Below are positions 1-6,805 of a DNA stretch of 8,214 nucleotides, piece by piece. A program made the translations under genes and the position numbers. This DNA comes from Pseudomonadota bacterium (GTDB lineage Bacteria > Pseudomonadota > Gammaproteobacteria > CAMYNG01). The notes under the pieces are model-generated. The model ran no database searches and had not been told where the DNA came from. It was given only the letters and a program-made list of their open reading frames with translations. How positions within the stretch are numbered: the stretch's first letter is position 1; every line of letters starts with the position of its first letter. The stretch covers positions 2,152,527-2,160,740 of the forward strand of contig CP070733.1 in NCBI GenBank assembly GCA_020347585.1, in the 5' to 3' direction.

Positions 1-791
1 AACACATAGTATCCAATTAGCAGAAGACCCAGGCTGAAAACCGGGAATATAACCCATGCCTCCGGGTGCGCGATTTCACCGTAGAAAAGCACGTCCTGCC
101 AGCACCAGATCATGTAGCTAAATGGGTTCGCATAAAGAAGTGGCTTCAACCCCGCTGGAATCCATTGCGGTTGGTATACGATCGGGAGAATGAATATTCC
201 GATCTGGGAGAAGATTACAAGAAGTTCGCGAATATCCTTCAAGAAGGGGGTAATGGCTGCCAACAAGAATCCCAGCCCGCACATTGCCACAAACTGGATT
301 ATGAACAGAACAGGAAGCAAAACGTAGCTCGTTGGCAATCCACCCGTAGTCGCGACGACATACAATATCAAGGCAACCAGCGACACGACCAGGGTAAAAA
401 AGCTCGCCAGGACATCCTTAATAGGTAGTACCTCGATCGGAAGTACCACCTGCTTCACGAGATTGGCATTGCCAATCAGCGAGCTGCTAGTCATATTCAT
501 TGAACGAATCAGGCCCAACCAAGGCACTAGGCCGGCAAGTATATAGGCCGGGTAGTCAAGATTCGTGTCAACTACACCCGAGAATCGTGCCTTGAATACA
601 AACGCAAAGATAAATATGTAGATCGCCGCATACACGAGTGGATGTGCAACCGCCCAGACCTTACCGAGCACCTCGCCCGCGTACTGATCCATCAGGGCGC
701 GGCGCGTCATTTCCTTGATGAGCATTCGCTCCCGTGACAATAGCCGCAGGAAATCTCCATAAAGCGAAAACGGCCGCAAAACACCTACCAT
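1..791 (-). CDS. wzm: ABC-2 type polysaccharide export permease, Wzm-like (3' end off the window)
   Basis: Inner-membrane permease of an ABC exporter that moves a lipid-linked polysaccharide (O-antigen or capsule) across the cytoplasmic membrane together with a Wzt-type ATPase not present here. I translated 263 residues by hand. A cytoplasmic N-terminal stretch (about 1-48, with EMTRRALMDQYAGEVLGKVW) leads into about six hydrophobic segments near residues 50-67, 83-98, 129-147, 157-180, 189-206 and 238-262. The layout, with the late NPFSYMIWCWQDVLFYGE segment, is typical of the ABC-2 membrane family. Family members are usually about 260-280 residues, so only a short tail is missing. I chose the ATG at 791, which has a G-rich stretch 9 bases upstream. 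An in-frame GTG at 815, 9 bases after an AGGCGG, would add 8 residues. It lies 73 bases after the amidotransferase gene, probably in one operon. Family assignment is firm; the exported glycan is unknown. Confidence 0.88.
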   Translation of the reverse strand, partial: MVGVLRPFSLYGDFLRLLSRERMLIKEMTRRALMDQYAGEVLGKVWAVAHPLVYAAIYIFIFAFVFKARFSGVVDTNLDYPAYILAGLVPWLGLIRSMNMTSSSLIGNANLVKQVVLPIEVLPIKDVLASFFTLVVSLVALILYVVATTGGLPTSYVLLPVLFIIQFVAMCGLGFLLAAITPFLKDIRELLVIFSQIGIFILPIVYQPQWIPAGLKPLLYANPFSYMIWCWQDVLFYGEIAHPEAWVIFPVFSLGLLLIGYYV

Positions 792-826
792 CGCCGACAG
801 CCCCCGATTTAACACGTGCAATTACC

Positions 827-841
827 GCCTGCCCAGCAGGC
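827..841 (-). other. Small hairpin between the amidotransferase and permease genes
   Basis: A perfect 6-bp inverted repeat (gcctgc/gcaggc) with a 3-base loop lies in the 73-base gap. On the minus strand it is not followed by a run of T, so it does not look like an intrinsic terminator. It partly covers the AGGCGG that could serve the alternative GTG start of the permease, so an effect on translation is conceivable but unproven. Confidence 0.35.
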
Positions 842-864
842 CTCGATATGTATTACGCACATAC

Positions 865-2742
865 TCAATGCAGGTAACGCCTGCACCAGTGTTCCACGTT
901 CAACAATGACCAAATTAGAAGCCGGCGGTTCTGCCGACCATCCAAGTGCTCATTGACCAATGAGTGAATCGTATCGCGATCCATGTACTGATATATTACG
1001 GCGTCCGAATCCAACAGCAGATTTCTCACGTATTCGATGCTTTCACCTTTGAACCAGCTTGCATCAGGCGCGGAAAATCCCTGTTTCTCCCGGTCAATCA
1101 CGTCAGCCGGGACATGACGTTCCATAACCTTTCGTAATAGAAGCTTGCCGTCGCGTGTCTTCTGGAAGTAGCGCGCTGTCTTTTCACCAGGCTCGTTCTC
1201 GTTGATCTTGACTACCTCACTGAGCTTGCCGAGCTTTAACCGCGTAGGCAGTCGCATCGCGAAGTCCACGAGATCATTGTCCAGGAAGGGAACCCGGGTT
1301 TCGAGCGAGTGCGCCATAGAAAGCTTGTCTTCCACAACTAACAGGCCGTGGAGAAACGTCTTTGCCTCGAGGTAAAGGGAATGATTTACATAGTCCTCGG
1401 GGCGAGTGAGTTGATCCGCATGCGTTGCAAATACATCTCGGAAAATGTCTCTGGTCCAGACATGCTCGACCTCGGCCCAGACCGGCCGAAATACTTCGTG
1501 CACTATACGGTTTGGGATCAAGCGTTGCCAATACGCATAGTACTTGTCGATATAGTGCTCGAAGTCGTCATTGACCACCGCCCGGTAGTATCGCCAGGGG
1601 TAACCACCAAACAACTCATCACCGCCGGTGCCTGCCAGCACTACCTTATTAAATTTGCTTGCCAGGTGTGCAATGTAGTAGTTGGGGTAGCTTTGGCCAA
1701 CACGGGGTTCCTCTAGGTGCCAGGCCAGGCCAGGCAACACCCGCTCCATGTCACCTGCCTTGAGAACCATTTCATAATGTTCAGTACGGAAGAGATACGA
1801 CATATGCTCCGCGGTCGCACGTTCATCGAAATTCAGCTCGATGCCCGATGCTGAGCTGAGATCGAAGCCACAGGTAAATGTTCGCATGTGATCGAGCTGC
1901 TGCGCTGCGACCGCGACGATTGAGCCGGAATCCATGCCGCCGGACAGGTATCCACCGACATCGACGTCGCTGACCAGCTGCCGATTAACGGCCTGGGTAA
2001 ACAGCCGATCGAGTTCTTCGAGGTATTCCTCATCGCTTGCAGATTCTGGTGGTTCCGCAAATTGGTAGTCCCAGTAGCGCTGGGGCTCCGGGACTGACGG
2101 AGAACCAGACCCGATGCGGATATAGCAACCCGCGGGTAGTAGTTTCACGCCCCGATACAGTGTTTTGTCAGTAAAAAAATTCTGAAAAGTGAAATATTCA
2201 AGCAGCCCTTCAAGGTCCATTTCAGCCCGGCACCCGGGATGCTCAACAATCGCTTTTACTTCCGAGCCGAATACTACGCACTGCCCGGCAAGCATATAGT
2301 AGACAGGCTTGATGCCATAACGGTCCCTCGCGATAAACAGCTCCTTTTCTTCCAGGTCCCAGATTGCGAAGGCGAACATACCATTGAAGCGGTTGAGTGC
2401 CTTCTCTCCCCACTCGGCATACGCATTCAATACAACCTCGGAATCGGTACGTGAGTTGAAGCGATGCCCGAGTGCCGTCAGTTCTGCGCGCAGCTCCTGG
2501 AAATTGTAGATCTCGCCGTTGTAGCTCAATACGTAACGCTTGTCACGCGACATCATGGGTTGCTGGCCGGCGGGCGATAGATCGATAATCGCGAGGCGCC
2601 GGTGGCCGACACCGAATGCCCCGTCGAGGAAGCAACCTTCTCCATCGGGACCCCGGTGCTTGATCGCATCGGTCATCTGCCTGATAACTACGGTAGAAGC
2701 CGGCTGGCCATCAAGATTTAGATATCCGGCTATTCCGCACAT
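865..2742 (-). CDS. asnB: Asparagine synthase-type glutamine amidotransferase (AsnB family)
   Basis: Cytoplasmic two-domain enzyme of 625 residues. The N-terminal class II glutaminase domain starts MCGIAGY, with Cys2 as nucleophile exposed after Met removal. It keeps Arg49 in GHRRLAIIDL, the NGE motif at 75-77 and Asp100 in SRTDSE, all expected to bind glutamine. The C-terminal synthetase domain has the ATP-pyrophosphatase loop SGGMDS at 267-272, then GTGGDELFGGY and LETRVPFLD. All catalytic elements look intact. The family uses glutamine ammonia and ATP to amidate a carboxylate, classically aspartate. In polysaccharide loci, relatives such as WbpS are linked to amidation of sugar uronic acids, and the uronate-making genes upstream make that plausible. 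The start is fixed by the need for Cys2, though no clear Shine-Dalgarno sequence precedes it. At 625 residues it is longer than E. coli AsnB (about 554), as is usual for polysaccharide-cluster members. Family certain; substrate undecided. Confidence 0.95.
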   Translation of the reverse strand: MCGIAGYLNLDGQPASTVVIRQMTDAIKHRGPDGEGCFLDGAFGVGHRRLAIIDLSPAGQQPMMSRDKRYVLSYNGEIYNFQELRAELTALGHRFNSRTDSEVVLNAYAEWGEKALNRFNGMFAFAIWDLEEKELFIARDRYGIKPVYYMLAGQCVVFGSEVKAIVEHPGCRAEMDLEGLLEYFTFQNFFTDKTLYRGVKLLPAGCYIRIGSGSPSVPEPQRYWDYQFAEPPESASDEEYLEELDRLFTQAVNRQLVSDVDVGGYLSGGMDSGSIVAVAAQQLDHMRTFTCGFDLSSASGIELNFDERATAEHMSYLFRTEHYEMVLKAGDMERVLPGLAWHLEEPRVGQSYPNYYIAHLASKFNKVVLAGTGGDELFGGYPWRYYRAVVNDDFEHYIDKYYAYWQRLIPNRIVHEVFRPVWAEVEHVWTRDIFRDVFATHADQLTRPEDYVNHSLYLEAKTFLHGLLVVEDKLSMAHSLETRVPFLDNDLVDFAMRLPTRLKLGKLSEVVKINENEPGEKTARYFQKTRDGKLLLRKVMERHVPADVIDREKQGFSAPDASWFKGESIEYVRNLLLDSDAVIYQYMDRDTIHSLVNEHLDGRQNRRLLIWSLLNVEHWCRRYLH

Positions 2743-2770
2743 CGTGAGCTAGGACTAAAGTGTCTGGGAT

Positions 2771-2789
2771 GGAACCGCATAGCGGTGCC
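2771..2789 (-). other. Hairpin in the leader of the amidotransferase gene
   Basis: In the 79-base gap between the SDR gene and the amidotransferase gene, accgc/gcggt forms a 5-bp stem around a 3-base loop. After one mismatch, two more G-C pairs extend it. No T-run follows on the minus strand, so a terminator is unlikely. It sits about 29 bases before an ATG that lacks a visible ribosome binding site, so a role in translation is possible but speculative. Confidence 0.35.
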
Positions 2790-2821
2790 TTAATTTCTCG
2801 CAAATAAACTCAGCGCAAACC

Positions 2822-3838
2822 CTAATCGTCAGCCAGGCCTGCCTCACGGCGGCGACGCGCAACACCTTCCTTGTGCGTGCGGCGCCATTCGATCAATTCT
2901 TCGAGACCCCGGCGTAGTGGCGTGCCAGCAGTAAAACCAATCTGTTCGCTTGCTTTCACTGGACTTCCAATTCGATTCTTTACGAAAGTCATCCCGCCGG
3001 GTTCATACTGTATCTCGAGATCAGAGCCAGTAATCTCAAGGATCAGTTCGGCCAACTCCTTGATCGTGGTCTTGATCCCTGTTCCGACGTTGTAGAATTC
3101 GTCTGTCGCTTCCGCCTTCATCGCGCAAACGTTTGCGCGGGCGCAATCAACGACACTGATGAAGTCGTAGGCCTGGGAGCCGTCCCCGTAGACAACCGGG
3201 GGCTTGCCCCTATCGAGGTTATCGAGAATCTTCATAATCACCGCTATGTAGGCGCCGTGATAGTCCTGGCGGGCACCGTAAACATTCATGTAGCGAAGGC
3301 CAACGTAATCGAAGCGCTGCTCTGTGTCCTTGTAACGATGGTACAGAGAACGGCACATGTGCTCGCCGGCGATCTTGGTCGCGCCATAGAAATTCGTGTT
3401 GTTGTATGGGTGGTCTTCGGGCATAGGTTCTTCCAGTGCGTCGCCGTAGACCGACGCCGAGGACGAGCACACCAACCGCTTGACGCCATTATTCAGCATG
3501 GCCTCGAGAACATTGAAGGTCCCACCGATGTTTACCTCGAACGCGGAACGTGGAAAATCCCAGCAGTGAAGCAGCCACAGGGCGGCAAAGTGAAACACGC
3601 CGTCTATGTCCTTCATCGCCTCGTTTAGTATGTCGCGATGCATGAGTTCGCCGCCGAGGTGGAACACGTTCACGCGCGGATCCTTCAGGGCAAGCTCGAG
3701 ATTTTCCTCGCTGCCGCGGGTGAAGTTGTCATAGATTCGAATTTCTTCGACGTCCTTCTTAAGCAACTCATCGACCGTGTGCGAACCGATCAGTCCGGCC
3801 CCACCGATAAGCAATAGTCGCTTGCCCTTTAATTCCAT
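2822..3838 (-). CDS. NAD-dependent epimerase/dehydratase (extended SDR), probably acting on a nucleotide sugar
   Basis: Cytoplasmic Rossmann-fold enzyme of 338 residues. The NAD-binding GGAGLIGSH motif is at 12-20, the acidic residue that reads NAD is in IYDNFTRG near 37, and the FHFAA motif is near 82-86. The catalytic Ser lies in SSSASVYG near 125-132, with Tyr151 and Lys155 in YGATK. The C-terminal half carries the sugar-nucleotide features VVYGDGSQAYDFISVVDCA and FYNVGTGIKTT. The fold and length match GalE/WbpP/RmlB relatives, so C4 epimerisation or dehydration of a UDP- or dTDP-sugar is likely, but I cannot fix the substrate. The segment ALWLLHCWDFPRSAFEVN is unlike ordinary GalE. The ATG at 3838 has a strong ribosome binding site. 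The gene sits between the diacetamido-uronate genes and the amidotransferase and shares the lower G+C of the genes downstream of it. Family certain; specificity open. Confidence 0.9.
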   Translation of the reverse strand: MELKGKRLLLIGGAGLIGSHTVDELLKKDVEEIRIYDNFTRGSEENLELALKDPRVNVFHLGGELMHRDILNEAMKDIDGVFHFAALWLLHCWDFPRSAFEVNIGGTFNVLEAMLNNGVKRLVCSSSASVYGDALEEPMPEDHPYNNTNFYGATKIAGEHMCRSLYHRYKDTEQRFDYVGLRYMNVYGARQDYHGAYIAVIMKILDNLDRGKPPVVYGDGSQAYDFISVVDCARANVCAMKAEATDEFYNVGTGIKTTIKELAELILEITGSDLEIQYEPGGMTFVKNRIGSPVKASEQIGFTAGTPLRRGLEELIEWRRTHKEGVARRRREAGLADD

Positions 3839-3844
3839 TCCTAT

Positions 3845-3854
3845 CTCCTCGATT
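3845..3854 (-). promoter_or_regulatory. Strong Shine-Dalgarno site of the SDR gene
   Basis: Reading the minus strand, CGAGGAGATAGGA directly precedes the ATG at 3838, placing GAGGAG about 8 bases upstream. It is the best ribosome binding site in the window and fixes the start. No convincing -35/-10 pair was seen in the 133-base gap around it. Confidence 0.7.
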
Positions 3855-3904
3855 TTCTATCGCCACGAATTGCTTCTTCTCGCAAGACAATTCAGGTATT
3901 CCCC

Positions 3905-3923
3905 GCGCCAGCAGTACCGGCGC
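3905..3923 (-). other. Weak hairpin in the aminotransferase-SDR gap
   Basis: The repeat gcgcc/ggcgc gives a 5-bp G+C-only stem with a 9-base loop. The bases after it on the minus strand are not T-rich, so it is not a standard terminator. It lies in the 133-base gap at the G+C step; no function can be assigned. Confidence 0.25.
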
Positions 3924-3971
3924 AAGGCTAAAGGTTTAACAAGTCACGCCGCTGGCAACAACGCTCGATAC

Positions 3972-5111
3972 TCATGGCGCGGCCAGCGCATCCGCGTGCT
4001 GCGTGGTGCGCGATGTTGCCTTGACCACGGCTTCAATCACCAGGTCCTGCTGCGCCTTGGTGATGTGCGGGAACATGGGCAGGCTTACCACTTCGTGCGC
4101 CATGCGCTCGGCGACCGGGAAGCTACCAGCACCGTAGCCGAGGTCGGAATAGGCTTCCTGCATGTGGACGGGGACCGGATAGTGCACCGCGGTCGGAATG
4201 CCATCGTCTTTGAGGCTGGCGCAGAAACTGTCGCGCTCCGGTACCCGGATGGTGTACTGCGCGAATACCGAGGTGTTGTGCGGCAGGATGACCGGAGTGA
4301 TGACATGCCCGGCCAACCGTTCACTGTAGTAGGCGCCCTTTTCGCGGCGCAATTCCACTTCGCTCTGAAAATGCGGGAGCTTGGCCAGCAGGACTGCCGC
4401 CTGCATGGCATCCATGCGCGCATCCACGCCAACCAGGTGGTGGCGATAGCGCTGTTTCTGGCCGTGCACCCGCAGCGCACGCAAAGCTTCGGCCAGCGAA
4501 TCGTCATCAGTGAACACCGCGCCACCGTCGCCATAGCAGCCCAGGGGCTTGGATGGGAAAAACGAGGTTGCGCCGATTTCGCTCAGGCCGCAGGAGTGGC
4601 GGCCCTTGTAGGTCGCACCCAGCGACTGGGCGCCGTCTTCCAGCACCCATAACCCGTGGCTGGCCGCAATGGCGTTGATTTCGTCCATGTCGGCCGCCTG
4701 GCCGTAGAGGGACACGGGGATGATGCCCCTGGTACGTTCAGTGATGGCGGTCTCAATGGCGGCCGGCTCACTGTTGTAGGTCTGCTCGTTGATGTCGGCA
4801 AACACCGGCCGAGCACCGAGCAGCGAGATGACCTCAACCGTTGCGATGAACGTAAAAGGCGTGGTAATCACCTCGTCGCCCGGCTTGACGCCCTTGGCAA
4901 GCAGCGCCAGCAGCAGCGCGTCGGTGCCCGAGGAACAGGCTATGCTGTGGCTGACGCCGACGTAGTCGGCTAGTTGGGCTTCCAGTTCGGTGACCTTGGG
5001 CCCCATGATGAACTGGGTGTTGTCCAGAACCTCGTTTAGCTGACGCTGGATGTCGTCCTTGTGCTGTGCGTACTGTGTCTTGAGGTCGATAAAGTTAACG
5101 CGCCAACTCAT
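3972..5111 (-). CDS. wbpE: DegT/DnrJ/EryC1/StrS PLP aminotransferase, WbpE/WlbC-like
   Basis: Cytoplasmic PLP enzyme expected to transfer an amino group from glutamate to C3 of UDP-2-acetamido-3-oxo-glucuronate, giving the 3-amino sugar. From the chosen ATG it is 379 residues, slightly longer than P. aeruginosa WbpE (about 359). Visible family features are NFIDLKTQY at the N-terminus, SSGTDALLLAL near 60-70 (phosphate binding), TPFTFIAT near 84-91, Asp159 in LEDGAQSLGA (contacts the pyridine nitrogen), and Lys188 in SFFPSKPLGCYGDGG (Schiff base with PLP). The open frame reaches an ATG at 5150. I prefer 5111 because the protein then begins MSWRVNFIDL like its relatives and has a GAGGGCAGGG stretch upstream, whereas the 5150 ATG has a purine run with no spacing. 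It follows the acetyltransferase gene by 75 bases. The function rests on the three-gene set and is well supported. Confidence 0.92.
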   Translation of the reverse strand: MSWRVNFIDLKTQYAQHKDDIQRQLNEVLDNTQFIMGPKVTELEAQLADYVGVSHSIACSSGTDALLLALLAKGVKPGDEVITTPFTFIATVEVISLLGARPVFADINEQTYNSEPAAIETAITERTRGIIPVSLYGQAADMDEINAIAASHGLWVLEDGAQSLGATYKGRHSCGLSEIGATSFFPSKPLGCYGDGGAVFTDDDSLAEALRALRVHGQKQRYRHHLVGVDARMDAMQAAVLLAKLPHFQSEVELRREKGAYYSERLAGHVITPVILPHNTSVFAQYTIRVPERDSFCASLKDDGIPTAVHYPVPVHMQEAYSDLGYGAGSFPVAERMAHEVVSLPMFPHITKAQQDLVIEAVVKATSRTTQHADALAAP

Positions 5112-5143
5112 CCCTGCCCTCGCTGCGATATTTGAAATAAATC

Positions 5144-5163
5144 CGGGCACCCTTGAACGCCCG
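5144..5163 (-). other. Weak hairpin between the wbpD- and wbpE-like genes
   Basis: The repeat cgggc/gcccg makes a 5-bp stem with a 10-base loop in the 75-base gap between the acetyltransferase stop and the aminotransferase start. No T-run follows on the minus strand, so transcription probably reads through. A role in RNA stability or differential expression is possible but unsupported. Confidence 0.25.
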
Positions 5164-5186
5164 TGCGTTATTGTCTCGCCCGCTCA

Positions 5187-5759
5187 TCAAGCAAGTGGCT
5201 CGCAGGCGTTGTCATTCACACGGTAGCGGTCCCCGCATGCGCCGCACGTGGTTTCGCCCTGTGCTTCGGGCAACGTCACGCCGCAGCGACACACCCAGCC
5301 AACGCGCTTTGCGGGCATGCCAACCACCAGCGCATGGGCCGGGATGTCCCGCGTTACCACCGCGCCGGCCCCGACCATGGCGTATTCGCCAATGGCGTTG
5401 CCGCAAACCACAGTGGCGTTGGCACCGATGGTCACGCCACGGCGCACCACCGTGGGCTTGTATTCAGTCTTGCGCTCGATGAATGCCCTTGGGTTAATGA
5501 CGTTGGTGAATACCATACTCGGGCCGCAAAACACGCCGTCTTCGATAATCACATCGTCGTAGACGGACACATTGTTCTGAATCTTGACGTTGTCGCCGAT
5601 GACTGCCCTGGAGCCTACGTTCACGTTTTGCCCCAGGGAGCATTTCTTGCCGATGCGCGCACCGGGCATCACGTGGCTGAAATGCCAGATCCGGGTTCCA
5701 GCGCCGATCTCGCAGCCCTCGTCCACGTACGCGGATTCGTGTACGAACACCTCGCCCAT
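5187..5759 (-). CDS. wbpD: Hexapeptide-repeat N-acetyltransferase, WbpD/WlbB-like
   Basis: Cytoplasmic left-handed beta-helix acetyltransferase of 190 residues. It is expected to move acetyl from acetyl-CoA to the 3-amino group of UDP-2-acetamido-3-amino-glucuronate, producing UDP-2,3-diacetamido-2,3-dideoxy-glucuronate. Hexapeptide repeats run from about residue 8 to 148 (for example IGAGTRI, IGKKCSLGQNVNVG, IGDNVKIQNNV, IGANATVV, VGAGAVV). The loop FTNVINPRAF near 84-93 carries an Asn in the position expected for this subfamily's active site, and the sheet ends in the typical VVGMPAKRVGW. A short tail follows with Cys157, Cys159, Cys172 and Cys175 (CxCG ... CxxCG), resembling a small zinc knuckle. 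Its ATG overlaps the TGA of the dehydrogenase gene by one base, so the two are probably translationally coupled. Assignment is firm because of the partners on both sides. Confidence 0.93.
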   Translation of the reverse strand: MGEVFVHESAYVDEGCEIGAGTRIWHFSHVMPGARIGKKCSLGQNVNVGSRAVIGDNVKIQNNVSVYDDVIIEDGVFCGPSMVFTNVINPRAFIERKTEYKPTVVRRGVTIGANATVVCGNAIGEYAMVGAGAVVTRDIPAHALVVGMPAKRVGWVCRCGVTLPEAQGETTCGACGDRYRVNDNACEPLA

Positions 5760-6793
5760 CAGGCGCCCCGTTTCAACGGCAGCGCCACGGGCCGCTTGTC
5801 GCGTGCCGAAAGGTAGATGGCTTCAACGAGTTCGACGGCGCGCCGCCCCGAGCGTCCGCTTACGCAGTCATTGCCGTTGCCTTCGAGCACGTCGAGCACT
5901 TTGCTATAAAAACCAGTGTGGCCGTAGCCATAGACGCTGTCAGTCTGGTAGGAGGCGGTTTCGACCATCTTGTCATCGTCGTCGTATTCGGCGAATTCCC
6001 AGTGCTCTATCTTGTTGACTGCAACACCGCCGATCCGCGCGGTGCCGTTCTCGCCAATGATCGTTATGGACCCTTCCATGTTGCGCGGATAGGTCAGCAT
6101 GGTTACGTTGATTGAACCGATAGCCCCGTTGCGAAAGTGCAGGGCGGCCACGCCTGTGTCCTCGGCCTCGATCTTGCGGGCCATGGTGCCTGTGTACGCC
6201 ATCACCGAATCCACCGGCCCTATGAGCCAGTCGACCATATCGACGTAGTGCGATGCCTGGTTGGAAAACGCCCCGCCGTCGAACTCCCAGGTGCCGCGCC
6301 ACGGAGCCTCGTCGTAGTAGCTTTGAGGCCGGGTCCAGAACACGTTGACTGTGACGTAATAAATACGGCCAAAGCGATTCTTGTCGATGGCGCGCTTTAG
6401 CAGTCTCAGCGTGCTGTTGAGGCGGTTTTGCTTTACAACAAACAGGTTCACGCCGGACTCGTCACAGGCGCGTATCATGGCGTCGGCGTCAGGCAGATGG
6501 GTGGCCATGGGCTTTTCGGTCAACACATGGACGCCGGCATTGGCGACCTGGATGGCATGCTTTGGGTGCATGCCGGACGGTGTGCACACGGATACGAGGT
6601 CGAGTTCTTCCTCAGCAAGCATCAGGTCGAGTGCGCGATAACGGCGCACATCGTCTGAAATTTTCAGTGATTCGAACTTTCCCGCATCGATATCGCAAAC
6701 CGCCGCAAGGTTTGCGCGGCCGTTAACACGTTCTATGGCATCGAAATGCTTTCCCGAAATGCGACCGCACCCCACTAATCCCAATTTAATCAT
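5759..6793 (-). CDS. wbpB: Gfo/Idh/MocA dehydrogenase, WbpB/WlbA-like
   Basis: Cytoplasmic NAD-dependent oxidoreductase of 344 residues. It is expected to oxidise the C3 hydroxyl of UDP-N-acetyl-glucosaminuronate to a ketone for the aminotransferase. The Rossmann motif GLVGCGRISGKHF is at 5-17. The family's EKP motif follows at 93-95 (LTEKPMATH), then KQNR at 121-124. The C-terminal sugar-binding domain has WRGTWEFDGGAFSNQASHYVD at about 165-185, with His182 as the likely catalytic histidine. The open frame continues 113 codons upstream to 7132, but that extension is Arg/Cys/Pro-rich, matches no family, and would precede the Rossmann fold. The ATG at 6793 has AAGGTGGAG just upstream and begins MIKLGLVG as expected. 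It is the first gene of the wbp-like trio and follows a gene-free stretch of about 990 bases, so its promoter probably lies there, although none is clear. Confidence 0.93.
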   Translation of the reverse strand: MIKLGLVGCGRISGKHFDAIERVNGRANLAAVCDIDAGKFESLKISDDVRRYRALDLMLAEEELDLVSVCTPSGMHPKHAIQVANAGVHVLTEKPMATHLPDADAMIRACDESGVNLFVVKQNRLNSTLRLLKRAIDKNRFGRIYYVTVNVFWTRPQSYYDEAPWRGTWEFDGGAFSNQASHYVDMVDWLIGPVDSVMAYTGTMARKIEAEDTGVAALHFRNGAIGSINVTMLTYPRNMEGSITIIGENGTARIGGVAVNKIEHWEFAEYDDDDKMVETASYQTDSVYGYGHTGFYSKVLDVLEGNGNDCVSGRSGRRAVELVEAIYLSARDKRPVALPLKRGA

Positions 6794-6796
6794 ACG

Positions 6797-6805
6797 CTCC
6801 ACCTT
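6797..6805 (-). promoter_or_regulatory. Shine-Dalgarno site deciding the wbpB-like start
   Basis: On the minus strand AAGGTGGAGCGT precedes the ATG at 6793, placing GGAG about 4-8 bases upstream. This supports starting the dehydrogenase here and not at the far upstream in-frame ATG at 7132. Confidence 0.65.

Noticed and set aside
66..428. Plus-strand open frame of 120 codons
   Set aside because: It is antisense to the export permease, whose six hydrophobic segments are clear on the minus strand.
3777..4652. Plus-strand open frame of 291 codons
   Set aside because: It is antisense to the aminotransferase and the start of the SDR gene, has no recognisable domain, and arises from the G+C-rich coding strand opposite it.
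5112..5150. Aminotransferase start at the ATG at 5150
   Set aside because: It would add 13 residues not typical of the family, and the purine run before it directly abuts the ATG with no spacing; the ATG at 5111 fits better.
5163..5816. Plus-strand open frame of 217 codons
   Set aside because: It is antisense to the whole acetyltransferase gene, and its His/Ala-rich translation matches nothing; the minus-strand gene has a clear family match.
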